DNA from: DUPQ01 sp041678685
GTDB taxonomy: Bacteria > Bacillota > Clostridia > DUPQ01
NCBI GenBank assembly: GCA_041678685.1
Contig: JBAYNV010000040.1
Location: forward strand, 1-14,661
Length of the DNA: 14,661 nt
Reading direction: 5' to 3'
The translations under genes were made by a program, and so were the position numbers. The notes below the pieces were generated by a model that saw nothing but the letters and a program-made list of their open reading frames with translations, was not told where the DNA came from and made no database searches. Below, piece after piece: positions 6,984-14,661 of the stretch (the first letter of the stretch is position 1; every line of letters begins with the position of its first letter).

Positions 6984-8951
6984 GTGAAATACCTTAAAAA
7001 ACATATCATCCTGATGATCGTTATCGCGATAACACTGGCAATGTTCGTCGGAGCATATATTTACATACTCAGCGATATCAAAAGCGTCGGAAGTAATAAA
7101 TATGTCGATCTGGATAATGAAATATATCCGAGCGTGGATTTCATCGAAATAATGACTGTGTATGGCAACAATTACTTCAGGAACTATGACTATATCCATG
7201 AAGATCCCTTATTCAGTTATATAGAATATGATCCTGTTACCGACAGTTTCGATATGGACAGCATCGAGGGAACTGAATATGAAAATACCTCAGTAAATAT
7301 AACAGGTGAGGGAAAAGTACCTGAAAGCGGTATATTAAGAGGAGAGATGAATCTAATTTTCAGTTTTAATAAGTATTTCAGGCTCATACATTACAAGCAT
7401 CCTAAGATCACATGGATATATTATACAAGTGAAAATAGTTTTATAGGTATGTATCCGTGGGTCTCTTCAAGTCATTTCAAGTATTCCGACGAAATAAAAG
7501 ATATCGCATTTTATTCGATTGCGACCCCTCAGAATAACTATATGCGAAAAGCTCTCTGGACACCGGTTTATCAGGATGCGGCCGGGAAGGGACTTATGGT
7601 GACGCTTTCAAGCCCGCTGTATTACAATGAAGAATTTAAAGGCGTCATATCATTGGATGTGACTACAGATACTCTTAGTGATATACTCAACTGTAATTAT
7701 ACAAGCTACCTTATAGATTCGGAAGACTCTATCATAGCTGCATGTGATAAAGTCCAACTGAATGATCAGATAGTCAAGATCAATGAAAAATTGGATATTT
7801 CCGATGCGCAGATGACGAAGATAAGGAATATCAGGAACGACAGCATCAAACTTGTCGGCGGGTATTATGTATATAAATATTCTTTTGATTCCGCACCGTG
7901 GAGCATGATCATTACTGAATCGCTGTTATCGATCATACTCAAATCCCTTCTCATATCGGTACCTGTCATACTCATATGCCTGCTTTTACTGATCATGGCA
8001 AATGAAATAAATCACAGGAAGCAAGCGGAAGAGCAGATAAGTGAGATGGCTTTGAAAGATGAACTTACCGGCTTGAAAAACAGAAATTATCTCTACTCGA
8101 TAATCGACAGGATGATGTCAGATGCTGACATAACCAAGCAGAAGCTTGCGGTGTCGATTTTTGACCTGGATCACTTTAAGAAAGTAAATGACTCATACGG
8201 ACATCCCATAGGAGATGAAGTACTCAGGCAGACCGCACAGATCGCAGAAGGCATGATACGTAAAACCGATATCCTGGTAAGGCTTGGCGGTGAGGAGTTC
8301 ATGCTCCTGCTGCCAGGAACCGATATCATAGGTGCATATGAAGTCGCAGAAAAGATCCGCATAGCACTGGAAAACAGGATCCATCCTGTCGCAGGCAAAT
8401 GCACTGCAAGTTTCGGCGTCACTGTCAAAACGGAAGGTGAAACATTTATAAACCTGTATAAACGTGTTGATGAAGCTCTGTATAGCGCAAAAGACAGCGG
8501 GCGTAATCGTATAGTAAGTTATGAAGAGGGACTGAAGAAGCCAATAGCTTCAGCCCGCCTTGACTGGAACAATGAATGGAACAGCGGTAATGCGACCATA
8601 GACGACGAACACAAAGGATTACTTAGCACAGCCAATGAACTTATGTATATGTCAATGACAAATACTGAAAGTGAACAGATAGAGAAACAGATCGACCTAT
8701 TAGTAAAGCATATAACCGATCATTTTACCGATGAGGAAACCATACTGATCGAAATAGGTTATCCCGACTTTACAGCTCACAAAAAAATGCACGGCGCTTT
8801 AAAAGCAAAAGCATTGCTTTTCAGCCAGAGCTTTAAAACCGGTGGGATGAAATCATCATATTTCTTCTCATTTATGGTCGATGATATAATTCTTGGGCAT
8901 ATGCTTGAGGAGGATGTAAAATTCTTTGGATACTTAAAGAAATATAACTAA
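6984..8951 (+). CDS. diguanylate cyclase: dCache sensor, GGDEF, C-terminal hemerythrin
   Basis: A 655-residue membrane protein predicted to make cyclic-di-GMP from two GTP. Helix 1 (about 8-30) and helix 2 (about 313-339) bracket an extracellular region of about 280 residues that looks like dCache (LMVTLSSPLYYNEEFKGVISLDV at its membrane-distal end). The GGDEF domain (about 355-512) has an intact GGEEF (435-439) and an inhibitory I-site, RKTD (426-429), exactly five residues before it. Residues 527-655 form a hemerythrin with all seven expected di-iron ligands: His543, His580, Glu584, His599, His603, His639, Asp644. Hemerythrin-GGDEF proteins such as a Vibrio cholerae Bhr-DGC respond to oxygen or iron redox state. 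The start is GTG, with AGAGG at 6968-6972. It ends against the convergent transporter gene. Confidence 0.9.
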   Translation: MKYLKKHIILMIVIAITLAMFVGAYIYILSDIKSVGSNKYVDLDNEIYPSVDFIEIMTVYGNNYFRNYDYIHEDPLFSYIEYDPVTDSFDMDSIEGTEYENTSVNITGEGKVPESGILRGEMNLIFSFNKYFRLIHYKHPKITWIYYTSENSFIGMYPWVSSSHFKYSDEIKDIAFYSIATPQNNYMRKALWTPVYQDAAGKGLMVTLSSPLYYNEEFKGVISLDVTTDTLSDILNCNYTSYLIDSEDSIIAACDKVQLNDQIVKINEKLDISDAQMTKIRNIRNDSIKLVGGYYVYKYSFDSAPWSMIITESLLSIILKSLLISVPVILICLLLLIMANEINHRKQAEEQISEMALKDELTGLKNRNYLYSIIDRMMSDADITKQKLAVSIFDLDHFKKVNDSYGHPIGDEVLRQTAQIAEGMIRKTDILVRLGGEEFMLLLPGTDIIGAYEVAEKIRIALENRIHPVAGKCTASFGVTVKTEGETFINLYKRVDEALYSAKDSGRNRIVSYEEGLKKPIASARLDWNNEWNSGNATIDDEHKGLLSTANELMYMSMTNTESEQIEKQIDLLVKHITDHFTDEETILIEIGYPDFTAHKKMHGALKAKALLFSQSFKTGGMKSSYFFSFMVDDIILGHMLEEDVKFFGYLKKYN

Positions 8952-8954
8952 AAT

Positions 8955-8969
8955 AAGTGATCATCACTT
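8955..8969. terminator. small palindromic hairpin between convergent genes
   Basis: AAGTGA (8955-8960) and TCACTT (8964-8969) form a perfect six-base stem with a three-base loop. It covers the 12-base gap between the cyclase stop and the transporter stop and overlaps the latter. On the minus strand it is followed by ATTTTAG, on the plus strand by the T-rich GGTTTTCTTC. The stem is short, so termination is only suggested. Confidence 0.35.
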
Positions 8970-9761
8970 GATGGTTTTCTTCGAAGTTTTTAAGTATGCG
9001 AACCAATAACCGGACCCTATTACAGCTCCGCCTATCATATTTCCTATTGTGACCGGGATCAGGTTGCAGGCAAAAAATGAACCCCATCCAAGACTGCCTG
9101 CGGCGATGCCATACTCATATGAACACATTATCCCTGCAGGGATATAGTACATATTAGCTACACTGTGCTCAAATCCAAGGAGAACAAAAAGCATCACAGG
9201 AAAGAACAATGCCGCTATCTTGCCGCCGGTATTTTTTGATGAATAAGCCATCCATACTGCAAGGCATACAAGTATATTGCATAATATGCCGCGTATGAGG
9301 GCATCGGAAAAAGACATAGATATCTTCGCCTGCGCGATCGCGACCGCTGACGATGCAAAAGCATTACCAAACAGTGAAAATGTATGGCTATAAACCGCAA
9401 GAGCGGCAATTATCATGGAACCTATGAAATTGCCTGTGTATACGATGCATAAGTTTCTTATCACTTCCGTGATTTTTACTTCTTTTTGAAGAAGGGGGAT
9501 CAGAAGCAGACAGTTGCCTGTAAAAAGCTCACTCCCGGCAATGAGGACCATTGCAAGACCGGAAGGGAATATGCATGCGCTTATAAGCTTTGCGAGCGAT
9601 CCATTTTCTATCGTTGCAGCGGCTGCTGTAGCACCCAGGCTAGCCAGTGCGATGAACATACCTGCAAATATACCCAGGGTCAGCATTTTCATGACAGGCA
9701 TCCTTACTTTTTTCTGACCTATGGAAATATAGTTATCTGCGATCTCAAATGGCGAATACAT
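8964..9761 (-). CDS. formate/nitrite transporter (FNT) family channel
   Basis: A 265-residue integral membrane protein with the six-helix FNT fold of FocA/NirC/HSC channels, which form pentamers passing formate, nitrite, hydrosulfide or acetate-like anions. Diagnostic pieces are TGN (81-83), the GFEHSVANM segment with the central gating His199 (about 196-204), and NLIPVTIGNMIGG (233-245) at the second helix break. The cytosolic tail is short and Lys-rich. The start is Met at 9761-9759, since AGGAGGA lies three bases upstream; the longer in-frame start at 9812 would place untypical residues ahead of the domain. The substrate cannot be fixed, but formate export suits a fermenting anaerobe. The gene diverges from the glycosidase-like gene. 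Confidence 0.9.
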   Translation of the reverse strand: MYSPFEIADNYISIGQKKVRMPVMKMLTLGIFAGMFIALASLGATAAAATIENGSLAKLISACIFPSGLAMVLIAGSELFTGNCLLLIPLLQKEVKITEVIRNLCIVYTGNFIGSMIIAALAVYSHTFSLFGNAFASSAVAIAQAKISMSFSDALIRGILCNILVCLAVWMAYSSKNTGGKIAALFFPVMLFVLLGFEHSVANMYYIPAGIMCSYEYGIAAGSLGWGSFFACNLIPVTIGNMIGGAVIGSGYWFAYLKTSKKTIK

Positions 9762-9830
9762 GGATCCTCCTGAAAAAATATGAAATTCAATAATATTCAA
9801 AGTGTACCACAATATCGCGTTAAAATGAAG

Positions 9831-9859
9831 TTGTACGTCGATATGTGTTGTAATATAAT
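9831..9859 (+). promoter_or_regulatory. sigma-A promoter for the propeller/URO-D operon
   Basis: TTGTAC (9831-9836), 17-base spacer, perfect TATAAT (9854-9859). The predicted start near 9866 lies downstream of the in-frame ATG at 9862 and about 20 bases before the ATG at 9886, which supports the latter as the true start. It drives the two-gene unit at 9886-11977. Confidence 0.55.
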
Positions 9860-9885
9860 CAATGATATGTGGATTCGAGGCGGAT

Positions 9886-10830
9886 ATGATAAATGACTAC
9901 GTGAACGAGATCAGAAACAGTAAGTTTTACACAGGAAAAACACTGAAAAAAATAGGTACTCTGAAAATAGGAATAGTGGAGACCACTCCCGTAATATGGA
10001 AAGGAAGGCTGCTGCGTTTCGAATGGATGCGTAAAAGCAATGAATACGGTTATCCGGTCAATCCGAAAGGTTATGACTATTACCACTTCGTAGATATGGA
10101 AACAGGTGAAGCGACTCCTGAATTCGGGATAGGACATACATTCGGATGCCCTTATATAGAAAACGGTATCGCATATGTATATGGTGTAAAAGCATTATGG
10201 GGCGGAAATGTCATAGACATGTTCTGGTCGGAAGATCTGATCAGCTGGCAGACAAAAACGGTCTTTGATCTTCCCGGTTGGGCTTTCTTCAATACTTCAG
10301 TGTGCAAGGGGCCGGATGGATACACAATGGCTGTGGAAATAGGGAAACCTGCGGAATTTACCGGTAAACCATTTACCATACTGTTCGCACGATCCATAGA
10401 CCTTTATAACTGGGAGTTCCTGTCTCCAATGGAACATGAGTATACACGCGAACGTTATGCTGCCTGTCCTGTTATAAGATATTTCGACGGACAGTACTAT
10501 ATGATCTATCTTGAAGCCATGCCTCTTCACAGGTATATGCCGTATATAGTCCGTTCCAAAGACCTTGAGCACTTTGAACTGGGCATGCAGAATCCTGTGA
10601 TGACGCCTGACAATACAGATAAGCATGTCATTGATCCGGACGCATTTACAAAAGAAGAACTGGACTATATAGAAAGCGCAGTGAACTGTAACAACAGTGA
10701 CATTGATCTTTGTGAGTATAAAGGCAAAACGGTAATACTTTACAGTTGGGGGAATCAGGTAGGCAAGGAATTCCTTGCGCTCGCGGAATATGATGGTACG
10801 CTTCAGGAATTCCTGGAGTCATTTTTCTGA
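9886..10830 (+). CDS. beta-propeller glycosidase-like protein (GH43/GH-F superfamily type)
   Basis: A 314-residue cytosolic protein with the repeating blade motif of five-bladed propeller glycosidases: W-S-E-D-L-I-S-W (114-121), S-I-D-L-Y-N-W (170-176) and S-K-D-L-E-H-F (224-230). The C-terminal blade has NNSDIDLCEYKGK (269-281), then YSWGNQ and a final LAEYDG strand. Such proteins are common in gut anaerobes and are usually listed as family 43-like or hypothetical. Candidate acids include Glu210 and Asp273, but I cannot assign the catalytic set. There is no signal peptide, so it should act on imported oligosaccharides. The start at 9886 has GAGG (9877-9880) five bases upstream. It sits ten bases before the URO-D-like gene, clearly one operon. 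The substrate is unknown. Confidence 0.75.
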   Translation: MINDYVNEIRNSKFYTGKTLKKIGTLKIGIVETTPVIWKGRLLRFEWMRKSNEYGYPVNPKGYDYYHFVDMETGEATPEFGIGHTFGCPYIENGIAYVYGVKALWGGNVIDMFWSEDLISWQTKTVFDLPGWAFFNTSVCKGPDGYTMAVEIGKPAEFTGKPFTILFARSIDLYNWEFLSPMEHEYTRERYAACPVIRYFDGQYYMIYLEAMPLHRYMPYIVRSKDLEHFELGMQNPVMTPDNTDKHVIDPDAFTKEELDYIESAVNCNNSDIDLCEYKGKTVILYSWGNQVGKEFLALAEYDGTLQEFLESFF

Positions 10831-10840
10831 AAGGATCAGT

Positions 10841-11977
10841 ATGAAACAGGTTGATTATTCGTTAATGAGGGAAAATTCGAAGTTTGTCTGGTATGTTAAT
10901 ATGTCGCTGTATACGCTTGCAGAGATCGCAGACGTGACATTGCATGATCTGTTCACTGATCATAAAGCCGGTATAAAGCTGTACAGTGAGGATAATTACA
11001 GAAAATTCTTTGATGTATATGACGGCTGCGGGAAAATGCGAAGGATAACACCTGCGACTCCTCCTGTATCATACGGACACCTTAACGGCCTTGGAGTACC
11101 TCTTGTTTTTCCACAAGGCAACGGAGAAGTGAATTACGAGCGAAGTGGATATTCGATTGATGAATGGATAAAAATACTTGACAGACCGCGTGATTATGCA
11201 AAAGAAGGATTGGCTCCCTTCTATATTGATTACCTTGCTAAAATGAAAGAAGCATTCCCCGGTAAACAGATAGGTTTCGGTTACGGTTACGAAGGAGCGC
11301 TGACAACTGCTTATACCATGCGGGACATGCAGCTGTACTATGACCTGTATGACGATCCCGAAAAACTTAAGATATTACTTGCAAAAGTATCACGTAGCGT
11401 AACGGATTTCAAGAAATTCCAGTGTGAGGTTTTAGGAACGGATTACAGAAACACATCATATATGTGCGATGACTGTGCAGCATTGGTCCCGCCTGACATG
11501 TGGGAGGAATTCGTAGTGCCTTTTATGGATATGATATACTCCGACGTCAATGCAGACAGAAGATCGCTTCATTGCGAAGGCCTGACAAATAAGCATCTTG
11601 GGTACCTTGAAACGCTCGGTATAACGTGGTATGACCCGTCAGTATCGCCTAAACTTGATCCTGTGCAAGTCACTGACAGCTGTAAAGTGCCATATATCTG
11701 GAGGATGTGTGAAATATATCACAGGCTCATGGACAGGGCATTAGCGAAGGATTTTGTTTATGCCGCAGTACGCGACGGCGCTAACGGTGTCTTCACAACT
11801 GCCGCAGGCCTTGAAAACCAGTCTGTAGAGATCATAAAAGGCTTTACCGAAGCCTGCGAAACTGTGGACAAAATGTTTGGTGAAGGTTATAAAAGAGAAG
11901 ATATAGGCACACTCGTATCTCAAAAGGGAAATGATGTGTTCTGGGAGAAATGGCGTAAGCAATACATAGGTGGTTGA
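10841..11977 (+). CDS. uroporphyrinogen decarboxylase (URO-D) superfamily protein
   Basis: A 378-residue cytosolic protein that reads as a TIM-barrel member of the URO-D/MtaA-like superfamily: TSYMCDDCAALVPPDMWEEFVVPFM (206-230), SLHCEGLTNKHLGYLETLG (242-260), ITWYDPSVSPKLDP (261-274) and the late ANGVFTTAAGLE segment (314-325). It lacks the N-terminal RQAGRY signature of genuine heme-pathway URO-D, so it is not a porphyrin enzyme. It also lacks the exact His-x-Cys of MtaA/CmuA-type methyltransferases; His244-Cys245 are adjacent instead. Superfamily relatives act as cobalamin-dependent methyl- or demethylases. AAAGGA lies about six bases before the ATG at 10841. Its operon partner is the propeller protein, which suggests a sugar-related role; the activity is unproven. 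Confidence 0.7.
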   Translation: MKQVDYSLMRENSKFVWYVNMSLYTLAEIADVTLHDLFTDHKAGIKLYSEDNYRKFFDVYDGCGKMRRITPATPPVSYGHLNGLGVPLVFPQGNGEVNYERSGYSIDEWIKILDRPRDYAKEGLAPFYIDYLAKMKEAFPGKQIGFGYGYEGALTTAYTMRDMQLYYDLYDDPEKLKILLAKVSRSVTDFKKFQCEVLGTDYRNTSYMCDDCAALVPPDMWEEFVVPFMDMIYSDVNADRRSLHCEGLTNKHLGYLETLGITWYDPSVSPKLDPVQVTDSCKVPYIWRMCEIYHRLMDRALAKDFVYAAVRDGANGVFTTAAGLENQSVEIIKGFTEACETVDKMFGEGYKREDIGTLVSQKGNDVFWEKWRKQYIGG

Positions 11978-12004
11978 TGTATATAGATGAATTATACAGG
12001 CTAT

Positions 12005-12033
12005 TTGTATAAAAATCATATGGATGCTATAAT
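12005..12033 (+). promoter_or_regulatory. sigma-A promoter for the 7TM-PAS-GGDEF gene
   Basis: TTGTAT (12005-12010), 17-base spacer, perfect TATAAT (12028-12033). Transcription would begin near 12040, about 27 bases before ATG 12067, which carries AAGAAAGGA (12057-12065). This places the native start at 12067 and not at the internal ATG 12197. Confidence 0.55.
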
Positions 12034-12066
12034 AAATGCTATATTATTTAAATAATAAGAAAGGAA

Positions 12067-13633
12067 ATGGTGAAAAGCTATCGGCTACGAATTTATTCCA
12101 TACCTGTGGGTCACGATCATTCTTACAGCCATAATATGTCCTCTGATTTATTATGTATGTAAAAACCGTCATGTTCTTGGCGGCAGATATTTTCTTATGA
12201 CCCTCATATTCGTGCAGATATGGATCGCCGCGCAAGGAATGGAAATGGCTGCGCAGGATCTGCCGGTGAAATTGTTCTGGGCCAATATCCAGTACCTTCC
12301 TATCGCGCTGACGCCTGTAACATATCTTTTCATGTCCATGCAATTCACCGGCCATAATAGATGGCTGCTAAAACGCTGGCACGGACTGTTTTTTCTGATC
12401 ATACCTCTCATTATGAACATCCTGATATGGATCGATGGAACAACGGGGTTACTAAGACAGAATGTCCATCTGAATACTGATGGACCTTTTTCCACTGTAG
12501 GAAAGACCTTCAGCCCCCTTTTCTATATTTTTGCCGGATACAACTACCTGATACTGCTGTTTACCCTGTATATCCTTGTATCGTCACTTAAAGGCAAGCT
12601 TTCTATATACCGTAAACAGACAGGGTTACTGCTTGTAACCCTGATCCTGCCGTTTATGGCCATAATCCTGCATAACACCGGTGTGGATTTATACAATGTG
12701 GACGGCACACCTGCTGTCTTCGGTTTATGCGCGATAATAATATTTTACGGGATATTCAGATATAAGCTGTTTGATGTGGTCCCGATAGCGCATTCACTGA
12801 TCATAAACAACATGAAGGTCGGCATGATGGTGTTGGATGAAGAAGGCAGATTCCTTGATGTAAATCCCGCAGCGAAAAAGATGCTGGATTTTGCTTCAGC
12901 TGATGTCATAGGCCACTCGGTCCTGACCGAACTCAACGGATATACAGAACTGCTGCGTGTATTCAGGGAAGGTAGGGAAACAGTCTGTGAAATGGATTTT
13001 CAGATAGACGGAAGACCATGTTACTACGAAATATCGTTCATGCATGTCACCGGATTTGACAAATCATTTATAGGATGGCTTATACAGATATATGATATAA
13101 CAAGCAGAAAAGCCACTGAACTGATAATCAAGTATGCTGCACAGCACGATCCTCTTACGGGACTGCCAAACAGAGACTATTTCAAGTCATTATTTGATGA
13201 AAGACTGGATTCTGTCAGAGCGAACAGCGGAAAGCTTGCAGTGGCTTATGTCGACCTGGATAATTACAAGAATATAAACGATAAATACGGCCACGATGTC
13301 GGTGATAACGTCTTAAACATCGTGGCAAGAAGGCTCCAGGATAATTTGGATGCATCAGCCGCCGTATCAAGGATAGGCGGAGATGAATATATCGCGGTAT
13401 TACCCGGATCAGGGAATGATGCGGATCTGAATATAATAGGCGATAAGATACTCGGTGCTTTAAGAGAAACGATCAGATGTCAGAATGTAGAATTGAATAT
13501 TACGGCAAGTATAGGATTCAGCGTATATCCTGATGACGGAAATGATTATGAGGTCCTCATAAAAAAGGCCGATCATGCTATGTATAATGCGAAATTCAAT
13601 AACAAGAACAGTTATTGCAGATATAAAGAATAA
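12067..13633 (+). pseudogene. 7TM-PAS-GGDEF diguanylate cyclase with a one-base frameshift after its start
   Basis: The intact frame runs from about 12077 to 13633. From the internal ATG 12197 (478 residues) it has hydrophobic helices of the histidine-kinase N-terminal 7TM type (PF16927-like) to about residue 190, a PAS domain (about 200-303), and a GGDEF domain (about 313-478) with GGDEY (394-398), which should be active. The I-site position reads DASA (385-388), not RxxD, so feedback inhibition is unlikely. Upstream of 12197 the frame continues back for 40 codons as a clear first helix (GYEFIPYLWVTIILTAIICP) but meets a TGA at 12071-12073 with no standard start. The well-placed ATG 12067 would join it if A12073-12076 were three bases instead of four. 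If no slippage occurs, translation from 12197 would lack helix 1. Confidence 0.75.
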
Positions 13634-13679
13634 CGTATAACAGTATGTGATCCGGAAGATATTCCAAGAGGTACAGATC

Positions 13680-14661
13680 ATGGAAAGTATGAAGGAAAAT
13701 ATTCTTAACAGACTCAGGAGAATGGAAGAGAAAATCACCTGTGACGTTGATATGCACGAAAACATATTTGAGATTACTGAATTTGAAGACATGGTCAGGA
13801 TGGGTACTGACAATGAAGGTAATGAGATCCTGATATGGAGCGATGCATTGCAATGGGCTTTGAACCGCAACAGATATGTGCATATCCCGTCAAATGAGAA
13901 AGTCTACTATATTGATAAGCTTATTATCATCAACAGCGGGAACCATATCATTGCGGATAAGGATGCCGTCATATGCCTTGTCAAAAGCGTAAGGACATGC
14001 ATGTTCAGAAACAGGAATGTGATCTATGGCTGTATATCTCCAATCGATAAAAGCGGTATGCTTCCGCCGGACCGTGATATATCGATCATCGGGGGTACAT
14101 GGATGGAGCAGGACCCAAAAGACAAAGTACAGGTTTCTGATAATATATTTACTGCATTTCTTTTAAGTAATATAAAGGGGCTTATACTCAGAGACATGGT
14201 AATACAGGATATCCACGGATTTGCCATGCAGATAGGCAATGTGACGGATATGATCGTGGAAAATATAAGCTTTCCAAAGACTTACGGTGACGGGATCCAT
14301 ATCAATGGTTCAGTTAAAAATGCTGCAGTGAGAAATATATCCGGGACCACAGGGGATGACATGATCGCATTGAATGCATGGGACTGGCCGGGTAGTTCCG
14401 TGAACTTCGGTAATATTGATACGATACTGATCGAGAACATAACATCATTGGGGGGGCATAAAGCTTTAAGAATGCTCCCCGGCAGGAAATATTATGATGA
14501 CGGCAGCATGTGTGAATGCGATATTAAAAATGTAATTATCAGAAACATCAGCGGGATAACGGAGTTTAAAATGTATATGCAGCCGCCGACGTATACAGTA
14601 ATTCCTGTAAAAACAGCTGTAGGCCGTGCAGACCATATATATTTAGAGAAAATAGAGCTTG
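13680..14661 (+). CDS. GH28-like right-handed parallel beta-helix protein, 3' end cut by window
   Basis: At least 327 residues, running off the window end. The C-terminal two thirds is a string of beta-helix coils rich in Ile/Val/Asn (for example LLSNIKGLILRDMVIQDIHG at 161-180). Motifs resemble polygalacturonase-like GH28 proteins: YGDGIHING (202-210) and TTGDDMIALNA (223-233), recalling the NTDGI and GDDCIAI elements. The exact GHG is replaced by GGHKALRM (258-265), so catalysis by the classic GH28 set is uncertain. There is no signal peptide; the N-terminus is charged. The ATG has AAGAGGT (13666-13672) seven bases upstream; Met4 at 13689 is a less likely alternative. It starts 46 bases after the cyclase stop, so it may be co-transcribed. 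The unseen C-terminus may add further domains. Confidence 0.65.
   Translation, partial: MESMKENILNRLRRMEEKITCDVDMHENIFEITEFEDMVRMGTDNEGNEILIWSDALQWALNRNRYVHIPSNEKVYYIDKLIIINSGNHIIADKDAVICLVKSVRTCMFRNRNVIYGCISPIDKSGMLPPDRDISIIGGTWMEQDPKDKVQVSDNIFTAFLLSNIKGLILRDMVIQDIHGFAMQIGNVTDMIVENISFPKTYGDGIHINGSVKNAAVRNISGTTGDDMIALNAWDWPGSSVNFGNIDTILIENITSLGGHKALRMLPGRKYYDDGSMCECDIKNVIIRNISGITEFKMYMQPPTYTVIPVKTAVGRADHIYLEKIEL

Noticed and set aside
9776..9800. TTCAA repeats in the divergent region as an FNR-like site
   Set aside because: They are direct repeats, not the inverted TTGAT-N4-ATCAA arrangement.
9762..9812. Longer N-terminus for the FNT transporter
   Set aside because: AGGAGGA sits just before the ATG at 9761, and family members begin close to this point.
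9862..9885. ATG 9862 as start of the propeller gene
   Set aside because: It falls at or before the predicted transcription start and lacks a ribosome binding site; GAGG supports 9886.
10775..10840. Upstream start for the URO-D-like gene inside the propeller gene
   Set aside because: The extra 22 residues are the propeller tail read in another frame; AAAGGA precedes ATG 10841.
11978..11998. TGTATA/TATACA stem after the URO-D-like gene as a terminator
   Set aside because: Six AT-rich pairs with a nine-base loop and no following T-run.
1..14661. CRISPR arrays, tRNA or rRNA genes, insertion sequences
   Set aside because: No regularly spaced repeats, cloverleaf-like segments, transposase motifs or terminal inverted repeats were seen by eye.

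Overview
The window is moderately AT-rich Gram-positive-type DNA. Strong AGGAGG ribosome binding sites, several TTGxxx-N17-TATAAT promoters, and the gene content (7TM and dCache cyclic-di-GMP proteins, a formate/nitrite-type channel, a hemerythrin domain, intracellular carbohydrate genes) suggest an anaerobic gut or rumen Clostridia member, most likely Lachnospiraceae (Butyrivibrio/Pseudobutyrivibrio type). This taxonomic call is an inference from gene style. No rRNA, tRNA, CRISPR, insertion sequence or phage gene is visible.

Layout. 1-490: a short putative lipoprotein ORF followed by a decayed or frameshifted tail. 490-1239 (+): a GNAT acetyltransferase, convergent with 1273-1836 (-), a zinc-ribbon protein, with a hairpin between them. 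1837-2239: a gene-free stretch holding two promoters, a decayed rhodanese remnant and tandem hairpins. 2240-4159 (+): a membrane cyclic-di-GMP phosphodiesterase with a dead GGDEF and an intact EAL domain. 4258-6841 (+): a probable operon of a radical SAM enzyme, an HSL-type esterase and a GtrA-like membrane protein. 6984-8951 (+): a dCache-GGDEF-hemerythrin diguanylate cyclase, convergent with 8964-9761 (-), a formate/nitrite transporter. 9886-11977 (+): a two-gene operon of a beta-propeller glycosidase-like protein and a uroporphyrinogen-decarboxylase-superfamily protein. 12067-13633 (+): a 7TM-PAS-GGDEF cyclase whose promoter, ribosome binding site and start are one base out of frame with the body. 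13680 to the window end: a GH28-like parallel beta-helix protein, cut by the edge.

How they may work together. Three membrane cyclic-di-GMP proteins (one breaking, two making) lie among sugar-processing genes. The hemerythrin on one cyclase should bind O2, so oxygen and extracellular ligands may feed into cyclic-di-GMP. The propeller, URO-D-like and beta-helix proteins all lack signal peptides, so they look like cytosolic glycan processing; the URO-D-like partner raises the possibility of methyl-group removal from substituted sugars, which is a hypothesis. The most striking sequence observations are the single-base frameshift at the head of the 7TM-PAS-GGDEF gene, the full-ligand hemerythrin cyclase, and the propeller/URO-D pair.
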